NCBI GenBank assembly: GCA_027490305.1
Contig: JAIXYI010000036.1
Coordinates: 124,001 to 188,000, forward strand
Reading direction: 5' to 3'
DNA length: 64,000 nucleotides
Source of the DNA: Flavobacteriaceae bacterium
Lineage (GTDB): Bacteria; Bacteroidota; Bacteroidia; Flavobacteriales; Flavobacteriaceae
A program made the position numbers and the translations under genes. The notes below the pieces were generated by a model, which was not told the DNA's origin, did no database searches, and saw nothing but the letters and a program-made list of their open reading frames with translations. Positions 25,444 through 33,566 of this stretch are shown here, piece by piece. Position 1 is the first letter of the stretch. Each line of letters begins with the position of its first letter.

Positions 25444-26088
25444 TTAGGGTTGTTTCTTGACCGCTTTGCAGCAGACCATGGTGTCGTTTTCGAGAAGTAT
25501 CACTTCTGTTACCTCAAGAGGTGTGTATTTTTGGATCACATTTTTGAGTGTGTACGGACTGAACCAATAGTTGTGGTCTGGGTGCACGATTTCAATGAAC
25601 TCATCGGTCGTTTCGTGATTTCGGCGGAGGTGCTTTTGGGCAAAGCAATTGGGAGCGGTGATGTAAAAGGTGGTCGCATCTACGGAGGCAATGCCTTCCA
25701 GGAACGAGCGAACGTTATCGACGTGTTCAATAGTTTCCGGAACCAGGCAAATGTCGTACGTCCTTCCCTCCAATTCCGAAAATTCGGAAAAGTAATCCTG
25801 ATCAACATACGTCCGTAATTCTTCTATGCCTTCCAGGTCGATATCGAAGCCATGAAGCACTTCCGTATGCTTCGAAAGGTGAATGTGAAGGTTATAGGAA
25901 GGGTTAAAGATTGGGTAATCGTTACAGCCAAAATGGATGACCTTTTTATTTCTACAGGCGTTTTCAAAGAAAACAAATCGATCCTGAATGCTATGTTTGG
26001 CCACATTTTGTACCCAAAAGGGGTCGATGCGCTCATGGAGTGGTCGTTCCGGAACAAACAATTGCCTAAGTTTTGTGCGAATATTCAT
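25444..26088 (-). CDS. Class I SAM-dependent methyltransferase
   Basis: A 214-aa protein with a Rossmann-type methyltransferase core: KVIHFGCNDYPIF resembles motif I, GFDIDLEGI motif II, and CLVPETIEHVDN is the usual motif after strand 4. The substrate is unknown. It lies just upstream of era. Confidence 0.75.
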   Translation of the reverse strand: MNIRTKLRQLFVPERPLHERIDPFWVQNVAKHSIQDRFVFFENACRNKKVIHFGCNDYPIFNPSYNLHIHLSKHTEVLHGFDIDLEGIEELRTYVDQDYFSEFSELEGRTYDICLVPETIEHVDNVRSFLEGIASVDATTFYITAPNCFAQKHLRRNHETTDEFIEIVHPDHNYWFSPYTLKNVIQKYTPLEVTEVILLENDTMVCCKAVKKQP

Positions 26089-26170
26089 GTTGCAGGGGTT
26101 AGGTGTTGCAAGCTACGGTTTTTTTGGGAAGTTCGTCAACAGCTCTTGCGGCTGTCCAGTCGCATGCTTG

Positions 26171-26211
26171 AAAAAAAAACCGGCAACACTTATGCAGGTG
26201 TTGCCGGTTTT
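26171..26211 (-). terminator. Terminator of the initiator tRNA gene
   Basis: A perfect 14-bp stem (AAAACCGGCAACAC with GTGTTGCCGGTTTT) with an 8-nt loop. On the reverse strand it follows the tRNA end by a few bases and runs into nine T. Confidence 0.9.
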
Positions 26212-26215
26212 CTAG

Positions 26216-26288
26216 TAGCGGGAACAGGACTCGAACCTGTGACCTTCGGGTTATGAGCCCGACGAGCTGCCTACTGCTCTATCCCGCG
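26216..26288 (-). tRNA. Initiator tRNA-fMet (CAT anticodon)
   Basis: A complete 73-nt cloverleaf on the reverse strand, anticodon CAT in the loop CTCATAA. It has the marks of an initiator: a mismatched first acceptor pair (C1 with T72), three G-C pairs (GGG/CCC) in the anticodon stem next to the loop, and an A11-T24 pair in the D stem. No CCA end is encoded, so it must be added by the CCA-adding enzyme. It has its own terminator. Confidence 0.93.
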
Positions 26289-26427
26289 ATATAGGTGCAA
26301 AGATAGGTTGTTTTTCGCGTCATGCAAGGCTTTTAAGAAAAAATTAGAAAAAATAGCTGAAATTCATAATTTTTCATTCATCCTACATTAAATAACGCCT
26401 AATGGGCGATAATTTGTTTTTTTTCTA

Positions 26428-26435
26428 TATATTTG
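26428..26435 (+). promoter_or_regulatory. -7 element of the NUMOD4/HNH gene
   Basis: TATATTTG, exact TAnnTTTG, 26 nt before the start codon, after a T-rich stretch. Confidence 0.5.
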
Positions 26436-26461
26436 CGTGAACCCCTTTAAATAATAAGTAC

Positions 26462-27040
26462 ATGTTGCGACTGTATGCTTCAGAGCGCTTCGTTGAAGTG
26501 CCTCTTGACGCGCCGTTGCAGAAACGCTACGCCGTTTCTAACTACGGGCGTATTATCAGTTATACTGATAAGATGGAGAATGGTCAGGTCATCAAAGGCG
26601 GAAGGTCGGAAGGCTATGTAACCTTACGCTACAAGTTCAAGTACAATGACACCTGGCGATCTAAAAGTTTTTTTGTTGCAAAGTTGGTAGCGGAGTATTT
26701 CATTCCGAAAGACCATCCGGATCAGACGTATGTGCTGCACCTGGACTACCAACGAGACAACGATCGTGCGTCTAATCTCAAATGGGCCACGAAGGACGAG
26801 ATGATTGAGCACGCGAAAAAGAGTCCTCACGTCATTTCAGCACGGCAACGTACGATTGCGCATAACATTGCGTCTGATGGTGCGAAGCTTACGACCACAC
26901 AGGTAATCCGGTTGAAAAAAGAACTGGCAAACCCCAATCGGAAAACGCGTTTGAAGATGTTGGCGAAACAATTCAACATCAGTGAGATGCAATTGTATCG
27001 CATCAAACGCGGTGAAAACTGGGGTCACATTAAAGTGTGA
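26462..27040 (+). CDS. NUMOD4 / HNH-like DNA-binding protein
   Basis: A 192-aa protein with an N-terminal NUMOD4-like segment (YAVSNYGRIISY), a central HNH_3-like stretch (LHLDYQRDNDRASNLKWAT, about residues 96-114) and a C-terminal helix-turn-helix (about 140-187, MLAKQFNISEMQLYRIKRG). In homing enzymes the HNH core usually has two adjacent histidines; here only one remains (LHLD), so nuclease activity is uncertain. It stands alone between a promoter and a terminator with no intron or mobile element, and may be a domesticated regulator. Confidence 0.75.
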   Translation: MLRLYASERFVEVPLDAPLQKRYAVSNYGRIISYTDKMENGQVIKGGRSEGYVTLRYKFKYNDTWRSKSFFVAKLVAEYFIPKDHPDQTYVLHLDYQRDNDRASNLKWATKDEMIEHAKKSPHVISARQRTIAHNIASDGAKLTTTQVIRLKKELANPNRKTRLKMLAKQFNISEMQLYRIKRGENWGHIKV

Positions 27041-27062
27041 TTCTTTGCTTATCCTTACCAAG

Positions 27063-27088
27063 ACGTCCGCATTGCGGACGTTTTTTTT
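27063..27088 (+). terminator. Terminator of the NUMOD4/HNH gene
   Basis: Perfect 8-bp stem ACGTCCGC/GCGGACGT with a 3-nt loop, then eight T. Confidence 0.9.
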
Positions 27089-27136
27089 ATGTGATTTTCG
27101 GTCCAATTCAGTATATTTCCCGCAAAAACCAAAAAT

Positions 27137-27829
27137 ATGGAAGACCATAAATTATTTGTTGTAGAAGCGACGGACGTCGAACGCGCCGCTTTTTTCAAGA
27201 AAACCTACCTGCACGTAGCAGGTGCCGTATTGGCATTTATTCTCGTAGAAACCCTCTTGCTCAACGTAGTTACAGACGAAGCGATGGCGGGCTTTTTTAG
27301 CCTGGGTCGCGGCGCCTGGCTCGGGTTTATCGGCCTTTTTTGGCTCGGAAGTTTCGTTTCAGAACGTATGTCGGTTGCGGCCTCCCGCCAGACGCAGTAT
27401 CTCGGATTAGCCCTGTATGTGTTGATTGAAGCAGTGATTTTCCTGCCACTTATCTACATCGCGATGCGCTACGCCGGCCCGCAGGTAATTGCCCAGGCCG
27501 CCACCGTGACGTTGTTGATGTTCAGTGGACTGACCGCCGTAGTGTTTACGACCAATGCCGATTTTTCGTTTTTGCGTACCGGTATCATCATCGGAGGTTT
27601 CATTGCCTTGGGATGCATTATAGGAGGCGCGCTCTTCGGATTTAACCTCGGGTTGTGGTTTTCCGTGGGGATGTGCGTGTTGGCTTCAGCGGCCATCTTA
27701 TACCAAACCAGTCGCATTAAGGATTACTACACTACCGATATGTTCGTGGGTGCTGCCTTGCAACTCTTCTCTTCTGTGATGCTTCTTTTCTGGTATGTGT
27801 TACGGATCTTCCTTAGTCGAAGAAACTAA
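27137..27829 (+). CDS. Bax inhibitor-1 / YccA family membrane protein
   Basis: A 230-aa integral membrane protein with about seven helices and the family's C-terminal region (TSRIKDYYTTDMFVGAALQLF), where conserved aspartates act as a pH/Ca switch in the bacterial homologue BsYetJ. Relatives are proton-sensitive calcium leak channels or regulators of membrane proteases (YccA with FtsH). A TATATTTC box, one base off the consensus, lies about 15 nt upstream. Confidence 0.87.
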   Translation: MEDHKLFVVEATDVERAAFFKKTYLHVAGAVLAFILVETLLLNVVTDEAMAGFFSLGRGAWLGFIGLFWLGSFVSERMSVAASRQTQYLGLALYVLIEAVIFLPLIYIAMRYAGPQVIAQAATVTLLMFSGLTAVVFTTNADFSFLRTGIIIGGFIALGCIIGGALFGFNLGLWFSVGMCVLASAAILYQTSRIKDYYTTDMFVGAALQLFSSVMLLFWYVLRIFLSRRN

Positions 27830-27851
27830 TTGAGGCGAGGGCATACAATAC

Positions 27852-27880
27852 AAAAAGCAGGCGTGAGGCCTGCTTTTTTT
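27852..27880. terminator. Bidirectional terminator between the Bax-inhibitor gene and tRNA-Val
   Basis: 7-bp stem AGCAGGC/GCCTGCT, five-base loop, five A on the left and a run of T on the right, so it serves both converging transcripts. Confidence 0.85.
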
Positions 27881-27881
27881 G

Positions 27882-27956
27882 TGGGCGATACTGGGTTCGA
27901 ACCAGTGACCCCTACCTTGTCGAGGTAGTGCTCTGAACCAGCTGAGCTAATCGCCC
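27882..27956 (-). tRNA. tRNA-Val (GAC anticodon)
   Basis: A 75-nt cloverleaf on the reverse strand: acceptor GGGCGAT/ATCGCCC, anticodon stem CTACC/GGTAG with loop TCGACAA (anticodon GAC) and T-loop GGTTCGAACC. No CCA end is encoded. Confidence 0.95.
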
Positions 27957-28039
27957 GATAGGGACTGCAAAGTTACATCTTGCTTTCGCTTTTGCAAGTC
28001 GAAACGAAAGATTTTTGAAAAAAGGGAAGGCGTGATACC

Positions 28040-29350
28040 TTACTCTTTTGTAAACAATAAAGTTGCCCCGCCCTGCATCAGCGTCATTTCCCGTTTGTCG
28101 AGGTCAAAACGTATCTTTATGTGTGCCGGTTCGAATGTAAAACTGCCATCGGCCTGTGCTTCCAGCGGAAATTCCGATTGACCGGTTGCCTGGGCGTAGA
28201 GGGCGCCCGCTCTTTCCATAATCGTAATTTTCATCGGAAGAGTAGGGGTTGCATAGACGCCGGCGTAGCCTTTTTGGGTCTCCGTAACAGGACGTTTTTC
28301 AAATGAAGGAATGTCAAAGGGGAGTCCATACGCCGCTGACAATAGTACAACCGAGATATCATTTTCTTCGATGTTGGCTCCGTTTGAAAGACGTACCATC
28401 GTAATATCCCCATCGTCGAAATGCGCCGCGATGGAGGTGAAGGCATCGATACCTCCGGTGTGGCCATAGCCTTTCCGTCCGTTGAAAGGAAACGTGAACA
28501 GACCTTTACCATAGCCGTCCTGTAGGGTCTCCATTTGGGTAAGACTTGTCTCTGACACGACCTTCCCGTCGAAAAGAGCATCATAGAAACGGGCCAGTTG
28601 TGTGGCATCTGCTACGACGGCCCCTGCACCTGATGGTACAGACAGATCGGTTTCGGCGGCTTTCTCCCATTTGCCAGTGTAGCCGTAAGAATGTGCGGCC
28701 ACTTTCCCGTCGATTCGTCCTTCCGCTATTATTCCGTTTAATTGGAGCGGCGTTGTGATGCGATCGGCGAGCAGGCGCACGAAGCTCTTCCCGTAGATTT
28801 TCTCGAGGATGTAGGTCAACAGTACAAAGTTCGAATTGCTGTATTCCGACTTGCTGCCCGGTTCGAAATCACTGCCGCCCTTCCGGATGATTTCGGTCAT
28901 TTCGGCTTCGGTTTTGGCTTGCGTGCACCATTGGGTGAAGTCGTCGTCGTTTGTGAAGTTATGGATGCCGGACCGGTGCGACAATAAGTCGTCAATTGAA
29001 ATCTGGTCGGCATGTGTGATAGTCGGAAACCATTTGGACAGCTTGTCGGTCAACTTTAGCTTTTTTTCCTCAATTGCTTTAAAGGTGAGTGCGGAGGTGA
29101 AGGTTTTGGAGATTGATCCGATGCGGTAACGAGTGGAGGAAGTTGCTTTGGTTCCATTTTCGACATCCGAATACCCTATGGCGCGGGTATAGACCAGTTG
29201 ACCGCCTTTGAGGATGGCTACGCTTCCCATCCAGCGGTCGTTCTTTTCAAGGGCATCGAAATAGGCATCGAGTTTTGCGCGATCAACGTTTTGTGCGTAA
29301 GTGGCGCCGATTGCCATCACAAATAACAGAGAGAGTAGCCGTAACTTCAT
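28040..29350 (-). CDS. Secreted serine hydrolase (beta-lactamase / class C PBP family)
   Basis: A 436-aa exported protein (signal peptide MKLRLLSLLFVMAIGATYAQ) of the beta-lactamase-like S12 family. The three active-site motifs are present: S79-x-x-K82 (SISK), Y170-S-N172 and H297-T-G299. A C-terminal beta domain follows (from about residue 345). Such proteins are D-aminopeptidases, esterases or penicillin-binding relatives; lactamase activity should not be assumed. The open frame extends up to 29617, but the signal peptide starts at 29350 and a near-consensus TACCTTCG box precedes it. Confidence 0.88.
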   Translation of the reverse strand: MKLRLLSLLFVMAIGATYAQNVDRAKLDAYFDALEKNDRWMGSVAILKGGQLVYTRAIGYSDVENGTKATSSTRYRIGSISKTFTSALTFKAIEEKKLKLTDKLSKWFPTITHADQISIDDLLSHRSGIHNFTNDDDFTQWCTQAKTEAEMTEIIRKGGSDFEPGSKSEYSNSNFVLLTYILEKIYGKSFVRLLADRITTPLQLNGIIAEGRIDGKVAAHSYGYTGKWEKAAETDLSVPSGAGAVVADATQLARFYDALFDGKVVSETSLTQMETLQDGYGKGLFTFPFNGRKGYGHTGGIDAFTSIAAHFDDGDITMVRLSNGANIEENDISVVLLSAAYGLPFDIPSFEKRPVTETQKGYAGVYATPTLPMKITIMERAGALYAQATGQSEFPLEAQADGSFTFEPAHIKIRFDLDKREMTLMQGGATLLFTKE

Positions 29351-29520
29351 GTCGGTATTGTTTCTTCGAAGGTACGATTTCCGCTCCGGATGGGAGGAAG
29401 AAAGGAGTAGATTTTTGGCAACTGGTTTAATGTCAATAGGGTAGGCGGAAAACGTTTTCGCTGGGTCGAGAATCTGTGGCGACCCTTTTTCACCGCCAAA
29501 TTTGAGTAGTTTACCGAATT

Positions 29521-29553
29521 TTGGCTGCACTTTCGTCTTTTTTCGTAAGTTTG
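29521..29553 (+). promoter_or_regulatory. Promoter of the M43 metalloprotease gene
   Basis: TTG at 29521-29523, 22-nt spacer, TAAGTTTG (exact TAnnTTTG) at 29546-29553; the ATG follows 20 nt later. Confidence 0.6.
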
Positions 29554-29573
29554 GAGGGTTAAATCCCCATATT

Positions 29574-30809
29574 ATGAATAGATATTTACTTTTTGTTGTT
29601 GGCCTTGCAGCCAGCATGTCGTTCGGACAGCAGCGCTGTGGTATGCAAGCCGCAATGGATCGCGTTTTGAGTAATCCCGCTTTGGCGCCCGGTTACATCC
29701 AGGCACAGGAGCAAATGGATGCCTCGATGCAGAACACCACGTTCAGCACGCAGAGTCCATCAGTCGTTATTACGATTCCGGTTGTGGTTCACGTTCTATA
29801 CAAGTCGGCCGTCCAGAACATTTCAGATGCACAGATTGCCACGCAGATTGCCGTTTTGAATGCTGATTATCGCAAATTGAACGCGGACTTTTCTACCGTC
29901 GTTCCCGCCGTCTTCCAGTCTTTTGGAGCGGATATGGAGCTTAATTTCGTTTTGGCGGCGCGTACACCTGACGAAGAACCCACCACGGGTATCGAGCGCA
30001 AATCAGTAGCCAGTGGTTTCGATTTTTACAACAACTATTATACGTCAACCGGTCTTCCGGCATGGGATCCGTATAGCTACCTGAATATTTGGGTAGGTAA
30101 GTTCGACGACGCACTAGGCTTACTGGGTTTCGCGTATTTACCTTCTTCCAACTTGCCTGAGTTCGACGGACTCTGTATCGATTACCGCTATTTCGGCACA
30201 ACAGGAACTGCCACGGCTCCGTATAACAAAGGTCGCACGGCTACACACGAAATCGGTCACTATTTCAACCTCAAACACCCATGGGGCAACGATGGCAGCG
30301 CGTGCGGCTCGGGTAACAATAGCGACGGTGTAGCCGATACCCCTGCCACAAGTGATCCGTATTATGAGTGTCCTACATTCCCAGACAACACCTATGCGTG
30401 TACGACTACGGCGAATGGCTCTATGTTCATGAACTATATGGATTATGTCAACGATGCCTGTATGGCCTTTTTCACCACGGGTCAAAAGACACGTGTGACA
30501 GCGGCCCTGAACGGACCACGTGTATTGTTGCAGAGCTCCCTGGGCGCTACACCTCTTAGTTTGAGAGAGATTGAATCTAAGAAATTATCCATTGCACCGA
30601 ATCCGGCGTCTGACTATTTCACGATTACGTCAACGAATCCAGTAGAGCACCTCGAGATTATGAACAGTCTCGGTCAGAAAGTGAAGGAAGTGTCGCTTAA
30701 TGGCAACACCAATGTAAGCGTACAGGACCTACAGTCAGGTGTATACTTCATTCGTTTTTATGGGGAAGGACAGAAGTATATGAAAACGAAACGTCTTATC
30801 AAGAAATAA
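29574..30809 (+). CDS. Secreted M43 (pappalysin-type) zinc metalloprotease with T9SS sorting domain
   Basis: A 411-aa protein with a signal peptide (to about residue 19), an M43 catalytic domain with the extended zinc motif HEIGHYFNLKH (H225, E226, H229, H235) and a Met-turn (MNYMDY), and a C-terminal type A T9SS sorting domain (IAPNPASDYFTI, NSLGQKV, LQSGVYFIRF, about residues 338-411). It is therefore exported by the Sec system and then moved across the outer membrane by the gliding-type secretion system. Paired cysteines near the active site fit an extracellular enzyme. Confidence 0.93.
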   Translation: MNRYLLFVVGLAASMSFGQQRCGMQAAMDRVLSNPALAPGYIQAQEQMDASMQNTTFSTQSPSVVITIPVVVHVLYKSAVQNISDAQIATQIAVLNADYRKLNADFSTVVPAVFQSFGADMELNFVLAARTPDEEPTTGIERKSVASGFDFYNNYYTSTGLPAWDPYSYLNIWVGKFDDALGLLGFAYLPSSNLPEFDGLCIDYRYFGTTGTATAPYNKGRTATHEIGHYFNLKHPWGNDGSACGSGNNSDGVADTPATSDPYYECPTFPDNTYACTTTANGSMFMNYMDYVNDACMAFFTTGQKTRVTAALNGPRVLLQSSLGATPLSLREIESKKLSIAPNPASDYFTITSTNPVEHLEIMNSLGQKVKEVSLNGNTNVSVQDLQSGVYFIRFYGEGQKYMKTKRLIKK

Positions 30810-30827
30810 CGACTCGCTAAACTAGAG

Positions 30828-30856
30828 AAAGTCCCGGATACACCGGGACTTTTTTA
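30828..30856. terminator. Terminator between the two metalloprotease genes
   Basis: A 9-bp perfect stem AAGTCCCGG/CCGGGACTT with a 5-nt loop and a T run; the converging gene ends inside it. Confidence 0.88.
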
Positions 30857-31612
30857 TTTCCCGCCATTGGCCTGCAGGTCGGCAATGCAGTTGGCGTCTA
30901 ATTGTGGCACGGCTGACGTTTGCATGTTCATGACGCGGTTCTGGCTGGCCCAAAACATAAGGCATTGGTTGTTATCGCAGTGGCGGATGTGTTCGGGGTC
31001 TTCGTGATCGGTTACCATGTTGGTGCCGAAGTCAACGAGCCCGAGCAGGTGGCATAATTCGTGTTGCAACACGGTGCTTTCCATGATCGGTCGCGGTGGT
31101 TGGTTGACGCCATTGCTGAATGCCCATACGGTGTTTTCATAGATAACACATGAGGTATTGAGATAGGCTGTGCCTAAGACCGCGCCCGTTGCGGTATCGC
31201 TGGCAGAGCGTCCGTCAACGAATAGGATGCATAGTGCCAGTTCGCCGGTGTTGTTGTACGCCGTACGATTGTCGGTTTCCAGCTTACGTATTTCCGATGT
31301 GGTATACGGCGAGGTGCCGGGGCTCTCTATCTGCCGCTGTGTGATGAAAATGCCTCCTGGTTTGTTCAGACGGGCCTCGAGAAAATTCTGAAGCGACGTC
31401 ACGGCGGCATCTGATGGTTTATATTGGCCGATATACAAAATCTCGACGTTGAGTCGCTGATAGTCATCCGCCGAAAGGAAATCGTGTGCACTGCTTCCGG
31501 CGGGTTGTTGGTTCGGACGTGGGTTGACGCCGTCTTCCACCATCGATCCGCTGTCGTCAGACGAACAGCTAAAGGCCAGAGCAAGCAGGCACAGTAATAC
31601 AAGTTTTTTCAT
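30854..31612 (-). CDS. Lipoprotein metalloprotease, archaemetzincin-like motif
   Basis: A 252-aa lipoprotein (MKKLVLLCLLALAFSC, Cys16) with a zinc-protease motif HELCHLLGLVD (H184, E185, H188), then a spacer with H203, H208 and H211, and the sequence CDNNQCLM (C212, C217, Met219). The CX4CXM part resembles archaemetzincins, but the usual HExxHxxGxxH third histidine is an Asp, so the third ligand is uncertain. It converges on the M43 protease gene. The start follows the promoter TATCTTTG (31632-31625) by 12 nt. Confidence 0.75.
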   Translation of the reverse strand: MKKLVLLCLLALAFSCSSDDSGSMVEDGVNPRPNQQPAGSSAHDFLSADDYQRLNVEILYIGQYKPSDAAVTSLQNFLEARLNKPGGIFITQRQIESPGTSPYTTSEIRKLETDNRTAYNNTGELALCILFVDGRSASDTATGAVLGTAYLNTSCVIYENTVWAFSNGVNQPPRPIMESTVLQHELCHLLGLVDFGTNMVTDHEDPEHIRHCDNNQCLMFWASQNRVMNMQTSAVPQLDANCIADLQANGGK

Positions 31613-31624
31613 ACGCTTTTCTTT

Positions 31625-31632
31625 CAAAGATA
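31625..31632 (-). promoter_or_regulatory. -7 element of the lipoprotein metalloprotease gene
   Basis: Reverse strand TATCTTTG, exact TAnnTTTG, 12 nt before the ATG at 31612. Confidence 0.5.
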
Positions 31633-31649
31633 AGAAAAACGACGTAAGA

Positions 31650-32357
31650 CTATAGGTTCGTCAGTCGCGCGAGGTAGTCGTAATGCGAACCTTCCGTAAT
31701 TAGTTCGCACGCCAGTCCGTTGTGATGGGCGGCCGTCTGCAAGGTGTTGAAGTCGAGGTAGAGCCACGGAAACGGCGGGTCGGTTTGCCCTTTATAAGAA
31801 ATGGTAAACGTGAGCTCACCGTAGTAGTTGCCTGCCGGAATCCAATGGGCGCCGTCCTCATCTGTGTCGAACATATACAGAATGTCGGAGCTGTCAATCA
31901 ATATCTGTCCGTTCGGTAACAGGAGTTTTTTTAACTGTTGTAGGGAAGAAGCCACCCGCGCCATGGTGCCAAAAATACCCGTACCGTTCATGAGCAGCAA
32001 TAGCGTGTCGAATTGTTCGTTTTCGAGGCGCATGACGTCCGTAAGCCGCGTCTCGCGAACGCCTCTCAGGCGGCAGGTTTCGATGGCGCCTTCCGATACA
32101 TCAATAGCCATTACGTCGATTTGTCGTTTATTTTGGAGGTAAAGGGCGTGGCTGCCGGCACCACATCCGATATCAAGCACACGGCCTTTAGCCAGACGAA
32201 GTGCAGTTTGCTCGATGACCGGCATTTGGTCAAAGTCGCGAAATAGGTAGGCAACAGGCATTTCATCTGGTTCCGAGATATCGGTCTCTGTGATAAGGTC
32301 TTCCGGAGCGTTGCCGGTTTGATAGTCAAGAATGGCTTTACCGAAAAGGTCGTTCAT
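31650..32357 (-). CDS. Class I SAM-dependent methyltransferase
   Basis: A 235-aa protein with a clear SAM-binding core: VLDIGCGAGSHALYL (motif I, about residue 66-80), VMAIDVSEGAI (motif II) and a QFDTLLLLMNGTGIFG segment after strand 4. The substrate is unknown. The open frame continues to 32564 through the neighbouring divergent gene, but the ATG at 32357 gives a normal N-terminus. Its start codon is only 26 nt from that of the divergent YkgJ-type gene. Confidence 0.82.
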   Translation of the reverse strand: MNDLFGKAILDYQTGNAPEDLITETDISEPDEMPVAYLFRDFDQMPVIEQTALRLAKGRVLDIGCGAGSHALYLQNKRQIDVMAIDVSEGAIETCRLRGVRETRLTDVMRLENEQFDTLLLLMNGTGIFGTMARVASSLQQLKKLLLPNGQILIDSSDILYMFDTDEDGAHWIPAGNYYGELTFTISYKGQTDPPFPWLYLDFNTLQTAAHHNGLACELITEGSHYDYLARLTNL

Positions 32358-32371
32358 GTGGGGAAAGGATA

Positions 32372-32379
32372 TACTTTTG
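32372..32379 (+). promoter_or_regulatory. -7 element of the YkgJ-type gene
   Basis: TACTTTTG, exact TAnnTTTG, 4 nt before the ATG at 32384. It lies in the 26-nt gap between two divergent genes. No TTG box is seen. Confidence 0.5.
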
Positions 32380-32383
32380 TGGT

Positions 32384-32878
32384 ATGAAACCCGATTTACA
32401 ACAGTTGCCTGGCCTGGCCAAAGATAAGCATAACGAAAACAGGAAGTACTTCGAGAAATTGCGAAAGAAGCCGCCGCGCAACCTGGATTATGTGATGCAG
32501 GAATTGCACGACGCCGAGTTTCAACGGACGGACTGTCTTTCCTGCGCCAATTGTTGCAAGACAACCGGGCCGCTTTTTACCGAAGCGGATATTGAGCGTA
32601 TTGCGAAACACCTTCGGTTGAAGCCGCAGCAGTTCATCGACACGTATCTGCGCGTCGATGAAGACGGCGACCGGGTGTTGCAGTCGGTGCCCTGCACCTT
32701 TCTGGATGCCGAGAATTATTGCCTGATCTATGAAGTGCGGCCCAAAGCCTGTCGGGAGTATCCGCATACCGACCGGAAGAAATTCCAGCAAATCACCCAC
32801 CTTACGTTGAAAAATGTAGAAATGTGCCCAGCGGCGTTCAATATCGTCGAGGAAATGAAACGAAGGATGCCGTTGTAG
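32384..32878 (+). CDS. YkgJ-family cysteine-cluster protein
   Basis: A 164-aa protein of the YkgJ / Fe-S (zinc or iron) cysteine-cluster family. The metal-binding cysteines are seen in DCLSCANCCK (about residues 46-55), PCTFLD, and YCLIYEVRPKACREYP. Members are thought to bind a metal cluster; no reaction has been assigned. It is transcribed away from the methyltransferase gene. Confidence 0.85.
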   Translation: MKPDLQQLPGLAKDKHNENRKYFEKLRKKPPRNLDYVMQELHDAEFQRTDCLSCANCCKTTGPLFTEADIERIAKHLRLKPQQFIDTYLRVDEDGDRVLQSVPCTFLDAENYCLIYEVRPKACREYPHTDRKKFQQITHLTLKNVEMCPAAFNIVEEMKRRMPL

Positions 32879-32884
32879 GGGAAG

Positions 32885-33120
32885 GTGAGGGTTGAGAGTT
32901 GAGGGTTGATGGTTGATAGTTGAGGGTTGGGGAAGAAGCCGCGTGAGGGATCGGCGCATTGTCTGAGCTCTTTTTGCGGAGGAACGAAGCAAAAAAGCGA
33001 GTGCGGAGAGCCCGACCCTTCGGCAGGTTCGGGGTAGGCCGGATCGTATTTTGTTGGTTGCCGAAGGGGCACGCCATAGGGAAGATCGAAAGTTTTGAAG
33101 ATCGTAAGTTCGGAGACTAG
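32885..33120. repeat. Intergenic repeat region: GGTTGA-type tandem units and a hairpin element
   Basis: The 343-nt gap between ykgJ and rplT has no gene. At 32885-32932 a degenerate unit GAGGGTTGA/GAGTTGAGG is repeated about six times. At 32947-33018 there is a long imperfect hairpin: GGG-A-TCGG with CCGACCC, CGCA with TGCG, and CTTTTTGC (32970-32977) with GCAAAAAAG (32989-32997). The rest (33019-33120) is short GAAAGTTTTGAAGATCG-like repeats. The hairpin resembles an interspersed palindromic element that I recall from flavobacterial genomes; no database comparison was possible here. Confidence 0.55.
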
Positions 33121-33162
33121 ACGTAGGAATATCTCACGGCACGACGATGAATTTTTCCCATT

Positions 33163-33192
33163 AAAAAACCCGCTCGTGAAAGCGGGTTTTTT
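33163..33192 (-). terminator. Terminator of the thrS-infC-rpmI-rplT operon
   Basis: 7-bp stem ACCCGCT/AGCGGGT with a 6-nt loop. Read on the reverse strand it follows rplT and ends in a T run from the A-rich left flank. Confidence 0.85.
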
Positions 33193-33221
33193 TAGTAAGT
33201 CGTTCCGGTTTATAAAAACGT

Positions 33222-33566
33222 TTATTTTACTTTTTTCACGACGGCTTTGAAAGCCTCCGGATGGTTCATCGCGAGGTCAGCGAGTACTTTACGGTTCAGT
33301 TCGATACCGTTTTTCTTCACTGCTCCGATGAATTTTGAGTAGGACATTCCTTCCAGACGGGCTCCTGCGTTGATACGCTGGATCCACAATGCACGGAAGT
33401 TACGTTTTTTCGCCTTGCGGTCGCGGTATGCATACTGCATCGCTTTTTCAACGGCGTTTTTCGCTACTGTCCAAACGTTTTTACGACGTCCAAAGAAACC
33501 TTTGGCTTGCTTCAATACTTTTTTTCTACGTGCCCTTTTGGCAACTGAGTTTACTGATCTTGGCAT
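33222..33566 (-). CDS. rplT: 50S ribosomal protein L20
   Basis: L20 is an early 50S assembly protein. The 114-aa sequence has the usual basic N-terminus ([16 protein letters not shown]), the conserved [18 protein letters not shown] segment and [12 protein letters not shown]. It follows rpmI in the standard infC-rpmI-rplT order, but with a fairly long 151-nt gap that may hold leader structure. Confidence 0.98.
   Translation of the reverse strand: MPRSVNSVAKRARRKKVLKQAKGFFGRRKNVWTVAKNAVEKAMQYAYRDRKAKKRNFRALWIQRINAGARLEGMSYSKFIGAVKKNGIELNRKVLADLAMNHPEAFKAVVKKVK

Noticed and set aside
26462..27040. Homing endonuclease or mobile intron
   Set aside because: The gene has its own promoter and terminator between two normal units, and no intron, phage or repeat is nearby.
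29351..29617. 89-codon N-terminal extension of the serine hydrolase
   Set aside because: The signal peptide begins at 29350, and the extension runs antisense through the promoter of the M43 gene.
32358..32564. Upstream part of the methyltransferase frame
   Set aside because: It lies antisense to the start of the YkgJ-type gene and has no similarity to methyltransferases.
32885..32932. CRISPR-like array
   Set aside because: Units are short, degenerate and contiguous, with no unique spacers and no cas genes.
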